Positions 34,939 to 44,154 are shown, counted from the stretch's first letter. The stretch is DNA of 59,540 nucleotides from Bradyrhizobium sp. CCH5-F6 (GCF_001556045.1 NZ_LSIC01000053.1:1-59540), one strand, 5' to 3'. A program made the numbers and translations. The notes: generated from the sequence alone by a model not told the origin.

Positions 34939-36233
34939 GTGCGCACTCCCAGAATCTGCATGATGGTCAGCGCGTAGATCCGCGTCGCCGTCACCGATTT
35001 GGTGATCGAGATGTTCTCGTTGTCGACAGCCCAGCCGTCCTCGCCCGGACCGAAGGTCACCGCGTTGATGCCGGCTTCGCGGAAGCGGATGGTGTCGTTG
35101 AAGGCATTCTTGCGATTGACGCCGGGCTCGCGGCCCATCAGGCGCCGGTAGACCGCGCGAAGCGAGCGGCATGGCTCTTCCTCGACCGGCACGGGCTCGG
35201 TCGCGTTGACGAACAGGGAGCCTGGCACCTGGCGCACCCCGACCTTGACGTCGTTGACGCCGGCAAACGTCTGCTGCCCCAGGCGCTCGATGTCGGAGAT
35301 CACGCTGGCGAGCGTCATGCCCGGCACGATGCCGACCACCGCGAGTGTGATGGTGCAGGCATCCGGTGAGAATTGCATCTCACCAGGCAGGCCGCCGCGG
35401 ATCCGCACCACCGAGCAGCAGGGCGGCGTATGCCCCATGAATTGGCTCGGCACGTGCGTGAACGTCATCTGCTGGAGTTTCGGCAGCAGCTTTGCCGCTT
35501 CCATGATGGCGTTCACGCTGATGTCGGGCCGCCAGATATGCGACTTGATCCCCTGGACCGTGACCTCGATCAGGCAATGTCCGGAATTGGCCACCGAAAG
35601 GTTCATGCCCCAGTCTTGACTGACATCACCCCAGGCGGTCGGCTCGGCTGTGATCTCGTAGTCGGCCGTGAGGCCGACTTTGTCGAGCATGTAGATCGAG
35701 CCTTCGGTGCCGTTGCGCTCCTCGTCGACGGTGTAGCAGCAGATCAAGGTGCCATCGAACTTCACGCCCTCTTCGATCAGGGCCTGCACCGCGAGCAGCG
35801 ATGCGGCGAGATTGCCCCGCGTGTCGGAGGTCCCGCGCGCGTAGAGCAGATCGCCATGGCGCGTCGCCTTGAACGGATCGAAATCCGTCATGTGCCATTT
35901 CTCGGGCTCGACCACCGGATAGGTGTCGAGATGATCGTTGAGGATCAGCGACGGCGCGCCCTCTCGTCCTTTCAGCACGCCGAGCACGTTGGGCCGGTGC
36001 GGCTGCGCACTGTGCTTGGTGACCTCCATGCCGAGGGCTTCAAGCTTGCCCGCGACCAGCATTGAGATGGCCTCCTCCTCGGCGGGCGGCAGGTCGGGAT
36101 CGAGCGGATTGCCGGAACGCGGCTGGCCGGTGCGGATCAGTTCCGATGCAAGGTCGAGCCAGCGTTGCTCCGTGACGCGCGACAGCACGCGCTGCTCGAG
36201 ATCGGAGTAAGGCGGGGTGACAGGCATCTGCAT
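34935..36233 (-). CDS. M20-family metallohydrolase (ArgE/DapE-like)
   Basis: The 432-residue protein has the di-zinc peptidase fold: HxD at 101-103 (LILNDHLDTYP), bridging Asp at 137 (ARGTSDTRGNLAA), the catalytic Glu pair at 171-172 (YTVDEERNGTEGS) and the last ligand in the C-terminal part (FNDTIRFREAGINAVTFGPG region). M20 enzymes remove acyl or carbamoyl groups from amino-acid-like amides. It leads the four-gene operon; its stop overlaps the permease start. ATG 36233 has GGAA before it. Substrate unknown. Confidence 0.92.
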   Translation of the reverse strand: MQMPVTPPYSDLEQRVLSRVTEQRWLDLASELIRTGQPRSGNPLDPDLPPAEEEAISMLVAGKLEALGMEVTKHSAQPHRPNVLGVLKGREGAPSLILNDHLDTYPVVEPEKWHMTDFDPFKATRHGDLLYARGTSDTRGNLAASLLAVQALIEEGVKFDGTLICCYTVDEERNGTEGSIYMLDKVGLTADYEITAEPTAWGDVSQDWGMNLSVANSGHCLIEVTVQGIKSHIWRPDISVNAIMEAAKLLPKLQQMTFTHVPSQFMGHTPPCCSVVRIRGGLPGEMQFSPDACTITLAVVGIVPGMTLASVISDIERLGQQTFAGVNDVKVGVRQVPGSLFVNATEPVPVEEEPCRSLRAVYRRLMGREPGVNRKNAFNDTIRFREAGINAVTFGPGEDGWAVDNENISITKSVTATRIYALTIMQILGVRT

Positions 36234-36477
36234 GGTAGGTTCCGCTGGCTCACGGCGCCGGCCGCGCCGCTTCGTTGCAGAACCTTCATTGCAGCGACTG
36301 TGCCAACGGCCGGGCAAGCCCGTCCGGTCGCGGATTGCGACTGCAGTTCAATGGCTTGGACGGAAACCGCGACCGCGCAAATTTTTGCGCGTCAACAGCG
36401 CTTTGCCAACGATAGAGCGCTGGCTGAACAGACCAGCCGCACCGGGAGGACGGCCGCCCCTGTTCCGGCGCACGCGC

Positions 36478-37692
36478 CTATTCGTCGATGTACTCGTCCT
36501 CTTCGCGCTTGCGCGTCATGCTCTTGCGCGCCCCCAGCGAACCGGTGACGGACGGCTCGCGCGCATTGGCGTAGGGCCTGCGCGACTGCGCCCGCGCGGC
36601 GACCTCGTCGCCGGAGACCGCGGCCGGCTGGCAGATCAGGCGACGGCTGGCGCGGCGCATCAGATCGACGTGGATATGGTCGTAATGGAAGACGTTGGAC
36701 CCCGGCGCGAGCACCGTGGTGAAATGCGCGCACGCACCCGCCTGCACGTCGCGCAGGAAGCCCTGCTCCTCCGGCACTCCGCGCCAACCGTCCTTCACGG
36801 TGACGCGTCGCCCATCGGCGAGCACGAAGGCGGAGATGTCGAGCGCATTGCCGAAGGCGTGCTCGGAGATATGGGCGCGCGAGTTGCCGTTCATGCCGCG
36901 GCAGGAATAGGCGGAGATCTGCTTGATCTCGGCGACGCGGACGCCGAACCAGCGCATCGCCGAGGGCTGCACGGTGTCCGCGAGCCAGCGGTCGAGCTCG
37001 GACACGATCGGACAGGCAAGCGTCGCGGTCGGCTTGATGGCGACGGGACCGACGGCGGTGACGGGATTGCCCTGCGCCGGACCAAGACGCGGCAGCGGCT
37101 GCTGCGCGGGCGCCTGCGAGTAAGGGGCGGGACCGGCCTGCCGCGCCGGATAGCTCGGCGCATTCATGTAGCGCGAGGCACCCGCGGCATCGGTGCCCTC
37201 GGGCGGCAGATCGATCTCGTCTTCCTGCGGCGCTACACCGGGCGCATTCAGCGGCATCGGTCCGGTAGAGGTGCCATAGCCTGACGGTTGGCGCACCGCG
37301 CTCTCAGGGTAGTTCGACCGCGCCGGATAGGACGATGCCGGATAATTCTGGCCCTGCGGATAGTTCGACCGGGGCTGCGTCACCGGCCAACGCGGCTGGT
37401 TGCCGATGCTGCCGGGCGGCCGCAATTGCTCGTCCGCAAAGCCATAGGTGCCGGAGGCCTCGCCGATGGCGGCGACCTTGAGTGGAAATTCGGCGCCGCA
37501 CTGGCCGGGTCCGGAAATCGGGTCGATGCGAACGATGTCCGCACTCTCCTTGACCGCACCGGATTTCAGGCATGCCGCTTCCGCCTCGGTCCGCCACGCT
37601 TCACGTTCGGCCTGAAAGAAGCCGCGACCGCAACCAGCTAGCGAAACAAGGACGATGGAGCCGACGAGATACAAACGAACTCCGCGCGTCAT
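36478..37692 (-). CDS. Extensin-like C-terminal domain lipoprotein
   Basis: The 404-residue protein begins with a lipoprotein signal (VGSIVLVSLAGCG, Cys near 21). A Pro, Gln, Tyr and Ser-rich linker (about residues 90-215) follows, then an extensin-like C-terminal domain (about 225-360). That domain has SEHAFGNALDISAFVL and FHYDHIHVDL, which match the His/Asp zinc ligands of VanY-like LAS peptidases, so a peptidoglycan endopeptidase or carboxypeptidase is possible. It would be attached to the inner face of the outer membrane or to the inner membrane. The gene stands alone. Confidence 0.88.
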   Translation of the reverse strand: MTRGVRLYLVGSIVLVSLAGCGRGFFQAEREAWRTEAEAACLKSGAVKESADIVRIDPISGPGQCGAEFPLKVAAIGEASGTYGFADEQLRPPGSIGNQPRWPVTQPRSNYPQGQNYPASSYPARSNYPESAVRQPSGYGTSTGPMPLNAPGVAPQEDEIDLPPEGTDAAGASRYMNAPSYPARQAGPAPYSQAPAQQPLPRLGPAQGNPVTAVGPVAIKPTATLACPIVSELDRWLADTVQPSAMRWFGVRVAEIKQISAYSCRGMNGNSRAHISEHAFGNALDISAFVLADGRRVTVKDGWRGVPEEQGFLRDVQAGACAHFTTVLAPGSNVFHYDHIHVDLMRRASRRLICQPAAVSGDEVAARAQSRRPYANAREPSVTGSLGARKSMTRKREEDEYIDE

Positions 37693-38225
37693 GCACGCAC
37701 GTTCGGTGAATTTACTTAAAGACTCTTCAACGTGTCGATTTCAGCCTTCCTTAACCATGCTGGCCGCGCTCGCTGGCCGCTGCCAGCGATGAGCGACAGC
37801 AAGACTCACTTTTCCGCGAGGAGACTCTCTGTTAACCATAACGGTTGCGGCAAAGCGCGCGACAAGCGGGAGCGACTTCATGACGTTCGCCGGTAAACTG
37901 AGCGTTGTCACCGCCTACCTCGCCATGGCCTTCGTCGGCGCCATCGTGCTCGGCATGATCTAGCGGCTCATCCAACGCAAGCTGTTCTGCCTTCTCCCAT
38001 TGCAGGAGACGTGGCCCGCGAAGCTCGGCGGACGAGGAATTATGCCCTCGCACGCTCGCCATCGGTGCGATCGAGCCAAGTCGCAATGTGCGCTGCCTCA
38101 CCCGGGACCATGGCGGTCGTTGTGACGCCCATCACAGAACGCCTGATCGCCCTGGCGTAGGGTCGGACCACGCTTCATCCACCAGCGACCAGTCCATATC
38201 GGGACCACGCAATTCGGAGGTTGTC
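37693..38225. other. Intergenic region of 533 bp holding a microprotein gene
   Basis: The only coding feature is the 27-codon frame at 37880-37963. An inverted pair GCTGGCCGC/GCGGCCAGC-type run near 37770-37790 is imperfect. The 38100-38225 part is the leader of the DUF2147 gene, with GGAGG at its end. Confidence 0.6.
37880..37963 (+). CDS. 27-residue single-span membrane microprotein
   Basis: ATG at 37880 follows GGGAG with 7-base spacing. The product starts MTFAGKLSVVTAYLAMAFVG and continues hydrophobic to its end, so nearly all of it is one transmembrane helix. Codon choice is GC-rich at third positions like a real gene. I recall nearly identical short proteins in Bradyrhizobium annotations, with no known function. 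It is far below common gene-calling limits. Confidence 0.72.
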   Translation: MTFAGKLSVVTAYLAMAFVGAIVLGMI

Positions 38226-38996
38226 ATGAACAGGCTCTCCATCGCCGCCACCGCGCTCTTCCTCGCGTCGACCGCTTTCGCGCATGCCGGCAATTCAATC
38301 TCGTTCCAGATCGAAGGCCAGCGCATCCGCATCGAGACACCACGCAACTGCGCCTCACTCAATTGCGTAACCATCGTCGCGCCGGGCCTGTCGGACAAGC
38401 CGATCAAGCTGAACGACATCAACCTCAAGGGCCTTGGCGGCTCCAAGGACGACGACGCCGACACCACCCCGGCTCCCGCGCCCACGACGGCGCAGCCCGT
38501 GCCGGCTCCAGCGCAGCAGCAGCCCGTGCCGCAGGCGCCGGTCCAGGCAGCCGCTCCCGCCGCCGCGACCGTCGCCGCCGCTCCGTCGGCCGGCGTCGAC
38601 AACACCCAGCCTGCGCCCGTTGCTGCGCCTGCTCCGGTTGCCTCGCCTGCTCCCGTCGCTGCTGCTCCCGCGCCGTCCCCGGCTCCGGTTGCCGCAGCGC
38701 CCGTGGCGGCGCCGAACTCACCGATCGGCCTGTGGGCAACCGAAGGCAACAAGGGCAATGTCCGCGTCGAGCAGTGCGGTGCCAATCTGTGCGGTTACGC
38801 CGAGAAGACCAACGCGCGCATCCTGATCAACATGAAGCCCGACGGCTCGAAGTGGAGCGGGCGCATCCACGATCCCGACTCCGGGCGCAAGTACGACTCG
38901 ACCATCGCGATGAAGGGCCCGAACGCGATGCGCGTGCAGGGTTGCGCCTTCGGCGGCATGTTCTGTGGCGGCCAGACCTGGAAGCGCGTGAGCTGA
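38226..38996 (+). CDS. DUF2147-domain exported protein with Ala/Pro-rich linker
   Basis: The 256-residue protein has a signal peptide (LSIAATALFLASTAFAHAG), a short N-terminal region with a likely disulfide (RNCASLNCVTIV), an Ala/Pro/Val-rich linker (about residues 80-165) and a C-terminal DUF2147 domain (PIGLWATEGNKGNVRVEQCG ... CGGQTWKRVS). DUF2147 proteins are periplasmic and of unknown role. GGAGG stands before ATG 38226. Confidence 0.88.
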   Translation: MNRLSIAATALFLASTAFAHAGNSISFQIEGQRIRIETPRNCASLNCVTIVAPGLSDKPIKLNDINLKGLGGSKDDDADTTPAPAPTTAQPVPAPAQQQPVPQAPVQAAAPAAATVAAAPSAGVDNTQPAPVAAPAPVASPAPVAAAPAPSPAPVAAAPVAAPNSPIGLWATEGNKGNVRVEQCGANLCGYAEKTNARILINMKPDGSKWSGRIHDPDSGRKYDSTIAMKGPNAMRVQGCAFGGMFCGGQTWKRVS

Positions 38997-39041
38997 CGCA
39001 CGACGCGCATCACTCCGCGAGGAATGCACAAATCTTCGCCA

Positions 39042-39062
39042 TGCCCGGGCTCGTCCCGGGCA
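39042..39062. terminator. Hairpin after the DUF2147 gene
   Basis: TGCCCGGG and CCCGGGCA pair around CTCGT, 45 bases after the stop. It is also a short form of the dispersed GCCCGGGC repeats seen at 44165-44203 and 59489-59500, so either a terminator or a repeat remnant. No T tract follows. Confidence 0.45.
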
Positions 39063-39194
39063 CGACGTTATGGAGATGCCTCAGCGTGGCGTCTGAACGT
39101 TCGCACCTCCCGCCCGCACATGTTCATGCGCCATTCAGCTGCGCCCGGCTGAAATCCGCAGCTCTCGCCTCGCGTTCTTCTCTGGGACCTCCTC

Positions 39195-40637
39195 GTGACT
39201 TCATTGGTGGCTTGGCGCCGCTTCGCGTTCGCGCTCGCCCTGCTGGCCTTGCCGCTGGCAGGCAGCAGCGTGGCTTGTGCATCCGAGGTCATCGAACTCG
39301 CCCAGGCACAGCCGCAGCCACAGCCGATACCCGCCCCCTCCCCGACGCCCTCGGCCTCACCGACACCGTCTGCAGAGGCACAGCCCGCCGCCGTCGAGCC
39401 GATCGGCAACGTCGCGACGGTGACGGGGATTGCGACCGTGATCCGCGACAAGAACTCGTATCCGCTGCGCGTGCGCGACGACATCTATCTCAACGACGTG
39501 GTCCAGACCTCGTCGAACTCCTCGCTCGGCATCACCTTCGACGACGCCACCACGTTCAATCTCTCGGCCAGCGCCAGGATCACGATCGACAGCTACGTCT
39601 ACGAGGACGGCGGCAAGCAGAACGCCGCGATCTTCGACGTCGGCAAGGGAACGGTTGCCTTCGTGGCGGCGGCGGTGGCGAAGACCGGCGACATGAAGAT
39701 CACGACGCCGACCGCGACGCTTGGCATCCGCGGCACAACGGGAGTCGTCGAGGTGCCGGAAGGCGCGGCGGCGAGCAGGGCCAGCAACGTCAACATCAAG
39801 CTCTATCCCGACGCCGACGGCCGGGTCGGCCACATCGACGTCGACGACCGCAGCAGCGGCGCGCGGCTCGGCGCGCTGACGCAGGCGTCCAGCGGCTTTG
39901 CGATCAGGCCGGGTGCGGGCGCAGCTGGCGTCATGCGCTTTGCAGCAGTGCCGATCGTCATTCCGCCGCAGCAGATCGCGCGCGACCGCGGCTTCGTCGG
40001 CCAGGTCCATCTGGCGCAGACCGCGGGCCGGCAGATCGTCATCGAGCAGCGCGACTTCCGCCGCGCCAATCCCGGCGCGCTCAGCCGTATTCCGCGGCCG
40101 GTCCAGCCGCAGCAGCAGCAATTGCGGCCGAATACGCCGCCGGGACAACAGCGACCGAACGGCCAGCCCGGTCAGAACATCCGTCCGGGTCAGCAGCAGC
40201 CGGGTACGCCGAACCGGCAGGGCGCGCGGCCGCCGCAGCGGCAGGGCCAAGGCGGCGCGGTGCAGCCGGACACGCCGCGCGCGGGTCGGGATCAGCAACG
40301 ACAGCAGGGCCAGCGACAGGACCCGCGGCAAGGCGCGGAACGTCCGGCAGGCGCCGCGCGTGCCGGGCAAGGCCTGCGGCCGGGCGGCGTGCAGCAGACG
40401 CAGCCGCAACGCGGCCAGACTCCGCAGCAGCCTGGAGCAGTCACACCGCTTCAGCCGGGCACTGCGCCGCCAGCACCGCGTACGGGATTGCAGCCCGGCC
40501 AGCCAGCGCAGCCACCAGCGGCGCAACCGCCGGGCATCCAACGCCAGGGCGGATTCCAGCAGCGCATCCCCGCCGTGCAACGCCCTGCGGCCCCGCGCAG
40601 ACCTGGACGCGCAGAAGGGAATAAAGAGCGGCGGTAA
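39195..40637 (+). CDS. FecR-domain exported protein with long Gln/Pro/Arg-rich tail
   Basis: The 480-residue protein has a signal peptide (about residues 8-30), a Pro/Gln-rich spacer, a FecR domain (about 68-190: GNVATVTGIATVIRD, LNDVVQTSSNSSLGITFDDA, TPTATLGIRGT), and a tail of about 190 residues made of Gln, Pro, Arg and Gly with no clear fold. FecR domains usually transmit a signal to ECF sigma factors, yet no sigma or TonB receptor gene is adjacent and there is no membrane anchor, so this is a stand-alone periplasmic form. The start is GTG 39195, with modest ribosome-site support. Confidence 0.85.
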   Translation: MTSLVAWRRFAFALALLALPLAGSSVACASEVIELAQAQPQPQPIPAPSPTPSASPTPSAEAQPAAVEPIGNVATVTGIATVIRDKNSYPLRVRDDIYLNDVVQTSSNSSLGITFDDATTFNLSASARITIDSYVYEDGGKQNAAIFDVGKGTVAFVAAAVAKTGDMKITTPTATLGIRGTTGVVEVPEGAAASRASNVNIKLYPDADGRVGHIDVDDRSSGARLGALTQASSGFAIRPGAGAAGVMRFAAVPIVIPPQQIARDRGFVGQVHLAQTAGRQIVIEQRDFRRANPGALSRIPRPVQPQQQQLRPNTPPGQQRPNGQPGQNIRPGQQQPGTPNRQGARPPQRQGQGGAVQPDTPRAGRDQQRQQGQRQDPRQGAERPAGAARAGQGLRPGGVQQTQPQRGQTPQQPGAVTPLQPGTAPPAPRTGLQPGQPAQPPAAQPPGIQRQGGFQQRIPAVQRPAAPRRPGRAEGNKERR

Positions 40638-40692
40638 CGCTCCTCCTTCTTCCGTTGCATGAGAAGGTGCGCCAGCGCGGCTTGGCACGCGC

Positions 40693-41265
40693 TCACGCAG
40701 CGCCGCGCAGCCAGGCCCTCACCTTCTGCAACAGGCCGCCCTGTCTCAGTTCGTCGACCGAGGCGGCTTCGGCCGGCATCAAGCCATTCAAGGCCGCATC
40801 GACTTGCTCGGCCGCCAGCGGCGGCGTCTGCTCGGGAGCAGGCGCGGGAGCCAGCCCTGCCGCCGCGAGCGCGATGGGACCAACCTGCGTGAGGAACGCG
40901 CGCTCATATTCGCGGGAGAGGCGCCCGATCGCATCGTCCAGCGTCAGCCAGTCGACCGCCTTGATGTCGTTCATCAGCTTGCGGACCGGCCCGCCGTCAG
41001 CCTCCATCCGCCAGAAATGCACGACCTTGGCGCGCGCCCCGGACTGATAGACGAGCGTGCCCAGGAATTCGTGCACGGCAACCGCGTGGCCGGTCTCCTC
41101 CAGCACCTCGCGATGCGCGGCTTCCTTCGGCGTCTCGCCGTCGTCGAGCTTGCCCTTGGGCAAGACCCATTCGTTGCGCTTGCGCTGGCGCACGACCGCG
41201 ATCAGCGGCGCAGAGTCACGCCGCAGCACAATACCACCCGCGGCCATGACCGGCGCCCGCGCCAT
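40693..41265 (-). CDS. NUDIX hydrolase
   Basis: The 190-residue protein has a complete NUDIX box at residues 38-60 (GKLDDGETPKEAAHREVLEE, then TGH), with the catalytic REVLEE. It hydrolyses nucleoside diphosphates linked to another group; the substrate cannot be read. The C-terminal part (about 140-190) is an Ala/Pro-rich extension with a helical end (GGLLQKVRAWLRGAA). It lies 64 bp after the phosphatidylserine decarboxylase-like gene, same strand. Confidence 0.92.
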   Translation of the reverse strand: MARAPVMAAGGIVLRRDSAPLIAVVRQRKRNEWVLPKGKLDDGETPKEAAHREVLEETGHAVAVHEFLGTLVYQSGARAKVVHFWRMEADGGPVRKLMNDIKAVDWLTLDDAIGRLSREYERAFLTQVGPIALAAAGLAPAPAPEQTPPLAAEQVDAALNGLMPAEAASVDELRQGGLLQKVRAWLRGAA

Positions 41266-41329
41266 CGCTCACATCCAATATCGTCGTCCCCGACAGACGG
41301 TATAGCCAGCAGCGACGGCGGATTGAAGG

Positions 41330-42193
41330 CTATTTTCTTCCGAGCAGCGCCTGGCCTGCGCGAATGCGCGTGCCCTCGGCGATACCGTCGCAGAAGTTGA
41401 AATCGCCGGGCGCGAGGATGATGATGGTGGAGCCGTGCTCGAACCAGCCGAGCTCCTCGCCCTTGGCGACCTTCACGTCGCAAGGGAAATTGACCGGCCC
41501 CTTCGTCTGCGCGTTCAGCACCATGTCGAGGAAGTGAAGGCGGATGCTCGCGACCAGGATCGCCGCGACGGGCACCAGTGTCACCGCTTCGCCGGTCGAC
41601 AGGTGGGTGCGGATCACCGCGCGCTCGTTCTTGCAGAACAGACGCTCGACGCGCTTGAGCGCGATCGGGTTGACGTTCCAGACGTCGCCATGGATCAGCG
41701 TGACGCGTTCGATATGCGCATCATAGGGCGCGTGGAAGCGGTGATACATGCTCGAGGTCAGCCGCAGCGTGACGAAGGAGCCGTTGCGGTGCTGATCGAC
41801 CAGCGCGGAATCGCCGAGCAGATCGAGCAGCGAATAGGGCGCGCCCTTGACCTGGAACAGCTCGGTGTCGGCGATCTTGCCGTGGGCTCCGACGATGCCG
41901 TCGGACGGGCTTGCGACCACCGAAGGATCCGGATCGAACGGCCGCAAGCCCGGCTTGAGCTCCCGGGTGAAGCAGTCGTGCAGGCTCTTGAAATGAGTCT
42001 TGCGCGCCTCCGACAGGTCGAGGTCCGAGAACAGCTTCCACAACGCGATCGAGAAGTCCCGGACGAGCGGATTCTCGATCTTGGAGAACCAGCCCATGAA
42101 GCGGGTCAGGGCCGCGCGGGGAATGCGGTTGGTCAACAGGAAGTTGAGGTCTTCCTGCTGGGTGAAAGAGGCGATGAGGGCTTTGACTGTCAT
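41330..42193 (-). CDS. Phosphatidylserine decarboxylase family protein
   Basis: The 287-residue protein matches the pyruvoyl-dependent family. The self-cleavage site is GST in WFEHGSTIIIL near residue 253 (usual LGST, here HGST). The likely Asp and His of the maturation triad are in ASPSDGIVGAHGKI and YHRFHAPYDAHI. It would convert phosphatidylserine, or a related serine phospholipid, to the ethanolamine form in the membrane. The length and pattern are nearer to the E. coli type than to the short rhizobial Psd, so it may be a second paralogue. Divergent from the aminotransferase with 35 bp between starts. Confidence 0.88.
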   Translation of the reverse strand: MTVKALIASFTQQEDLNFLLTNRIPRAALTRFMGWFSKIENPLVRDFSIALWKLFSDLDLSEARKTHFKSLHDCFTRELKPGLRPFDPDPSVVASPSDGIVGAHGKIADTELFQVKGAPYSLLDLLGDSALVDQHRNGSFVTLRLTSSMYHRFHAPYDAHIERVTLIHGDVWNVNPIALKRVERLFCKNERAVIRTHLSTGEAVTLVPVAAILVASIRLHFLDMVLNAQTKGPVNFPCDVKVAKGEELGWFEHGSTIIILAPGDFNFCDGIAEGTRIRAGQALLGRK

Positions 42194-42228
42194 GAATCTG
42201 TCAGCTCGCAGGGTTAGCGCTTGTTGTC

Positions 42229-43893
42229 ATGGAAACGACACTCCCGATTCTCTCGATGTCCGTGGCCGCCGCAGCGTCCGCTGCCGCCGTCTTCCCGAAG
42301 CTGAAGGCGCGCATCGCACTGTCCCGCGCCAAGCACCGGTCGCTCGCCGGGCACTCCAAGATGTCGCGCCGGGTGGCGCGGCTGCTGCCGTTCTACGAGT
42401 TCGGCGAAGACGATTACTTCTCCTGCGACGGCGCGCCGGCGAACATCACCGCGCAACGCAAGGACGGATTCTTCCGCCTCGCCCGCCTCTATGCCGAGCG
42501 CTATCCGAAGGGTCGCGCGATGACGAAGGAGGCGGCGGAAAAGATCTCCGACCTGAACTTCACCGAGAGCTACCGCGTGCCGTTCCAGTTCTCGCGTCTC
42601 GTGCGCGAGCACCTGGGCACCTCGACCTTCATGGAGTCCTCGCGCGGCGTCACCGTCACCGACGTCGACGGCAACACCTTCTACGACCTCACCGGCTCCT
42701 ACGGAGTCAACATCTTCGGCAACGACTTCTACAAGGAGTGCATCGAAGGCGCCGAGAAGCGGGCGCATGCGCTGGGTCCCGTGCTCGGCCCCTACCATCC
42801 CGTCATCCTCGACAACGTGGCGCGGCTGTGCCGGATCTCGGGCCTCGACGAAGTCTCCTTCCACATGTCCGGCACCGAAGCCGTGATGCAGGCGGTCCGG
42901 CTGGCGCGCTATCACACCAAACGAACGCATCTCGTTCGCTTCGCCGGCGCCTATCACGGCTGGTGGGGCGACGTGCAGCCCGGCGTCGGCAATCCGATCC
43001 CTGCGCACGAGACCTACACCCTCGCCGAGATGTCGGAGAAGACGCTGCACGTGTTGCGTACGCGCCGCGACATCGCCTGCGTGCTGGTCAATCCGCTCCA
43101 GGGCCTGCATCCGAACGCCAACGCGCCCGGCGATTCCTCGCTGGTCGATTCCTCGCGCGGCGGCAATTTCGACCGCGCGGCCTACACCGAGTGGCTCAAG
43201 AAGCTCCGCGAGGTCTGCACCGAGCGCGGCATCGTTCTGATCTTCGACGAGGTGTTCGTCGGCTTCCGCCTCGCCGCCGGCGGCGCCCAGGAATATTTCG
43301 GCGTGCGCGCCGACATGGTGACCTACGGCAAGAGCCTTGCCGGCGGCCTGCCGGTCGGCGTGGTGTGCGGCAGACGCGAATTGATGCGCCGCTTCCGCGA
43401 CGACCGGCCCGCCGACATCTGCTTTGCCCGCGGCACCTTCAACTCGCACCCCTACGTCATGACGGCGATGGACGAGTTCCTGAGCCGCCTCGCCAGCCCG
43501 AACTTCCGCGCGGTCTATGACGGCCTCGAGGAGACCTGGAACGGCCGAGTCGAAAAGCTCAACCGGATGATGAGCGATGCCGAGCTGCCGGTGAGGTTCG
43601 CCAATTTCTCCTCGATCTGGACGGTGAAATACACCACGCCGTCCCGCTACAACTGGATGCTGCAATATTACCTGCGGGCCGAGGGCCTCGCCTTGAGCTG
43701 GGTCGGCACCGGCCGGCTGATCTTCAGCCTCAACTACACCGACGCCGACTTCACCGAGATCGCCGAACGGTTCGTCCGCGCCGCCGGGAAGATGAAGGCC
43801 GACGGCTTCTGGTGGCACGACGGCGTGCTCACCAACAAGAACATCAAGCGGCAGATCCTCAAGGAAATGGTCGCCAAGCGCTTCGGGCGTTGA
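42229..43893 (+). CDS. Class III PLP-dependent aminotransferase with N-terminal extension
   Basis: The 554-residue protein has an aminotransferase class III domain (about residues 115-500). The PLP lysine is in TYGKSLAGGLPVGVV, the cofactor Asp in LIFDEVFVGFRL, and the substrate part in GTEAVMQAVRLARYHTKRTH. It is closest by eye to the glutamate-1-semialdehyde aminomutase-like branch. An extra N-terminal part of about 110 residues (AGHSKMSRRVARLLPFYEFG, DDYFSCDGAP) is not part of the catalytic fold. It lies among lipid-type genes; an aminolipid or amino-sugar role is inference. Confidence 0.88.
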   Translation: METTLPILSMSVAAAASAAAVFPKLKARIALSRAKHRSLAGHSKMSRRVARLLPFYEFGEDDYFSCDGAPANITAQRKDGFFRLARLYAERYPKGRAMTKEAAEKISDLNFTESYRVPFQFSRLVREHLGTSTFMESSRGVTVTDVDGNTFYDLTGSYGVNIFGNDFYKECIEGAEKRAHALGPVLGPYHPVILDNVARLCRISGLDEVSFHMSGTEAVMQAVRLARYHTKRTHLVRFAGAYHGWWGDVQPGVGNPIPAHETYTLAEMSEKTLHVLRTRRDIACVLVNPLQGLHPNANAPGDSSLVDSSRGGNFDRAAYTEWLKKLREVCTERGIVLIFDEVFVGFRLAAGGAQEYFGVRADMVTYGKSLAGGLPVGVVCGRRELMRRFRDDRPADICFARGTFNSHPYVMTAMDEFLSRLASPNFRAVYDGLEETWNGRVEKLNRMMSDAELPVRFANFSSIWTVKYTTPSRYNWMLQYYLRAEGLALSWVGTGRLIFSLNYTDADFTEIAERFVRAAGKMKADGFWWHDGVLTNKNIKRQILKEMVAKRFGR

Positions 43894-43916
43894 GGCCACA
43901 CTGCTTGGGCTTGCTC

Positions 43917-44093
43917 GGCCTCTCCCGCTTGCGGGAGAGGCCGACGCGCCCCGGGCGATGCGAAAGCATCGTCCCGCGCGCGGCGGGTGAGGGCTCTCAC
44001 CGCTCGGGGACATCCTCAGTGGTCTGCTGCAATCCCGACGCGGAGACACCCCCACCCCAGCCCTCCCCCGCAAGCGGGAGAGGGAGCCCACTG
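43917..44093. repeat. Mosaic palindromic repeat, copy B
   Basis: Starts GGCCTCTCCCGCTTGCGGGAG, then GCGCGGCGGGTGAGGGCTCT, GCGGAGACACCC and CCCTCCCCCGCAAGCGGGAG. It shares these modules in the same order with 28118-28262, but carries extra inserts, such as an inverted GATGCGAAAGCATC. It fills most of the gap after the aminotransferase gene. Confidence 0.85.
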
Positions 44094-44154
44094 CCGATGC
44101 CGCTGAATTGTGTGCACCATGTGCGATTGTTTGACCGCACACGGGGAAAGGCGA

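Noticed and set aside
38363..40624. 753-codon plus-strand frame crossing the DUF2147 and FecR genes
   Set aside because: It is a frame-shifted shadow; composition is arginine and alanine noise, while the two real genes have signal peptides and domains.
42229..43893. Aminotransferase considered as the hopanoid enzyme HpnO
   Set aside because: It is longer, has an added N-terminal part and no hopanoid genes lie nearby.
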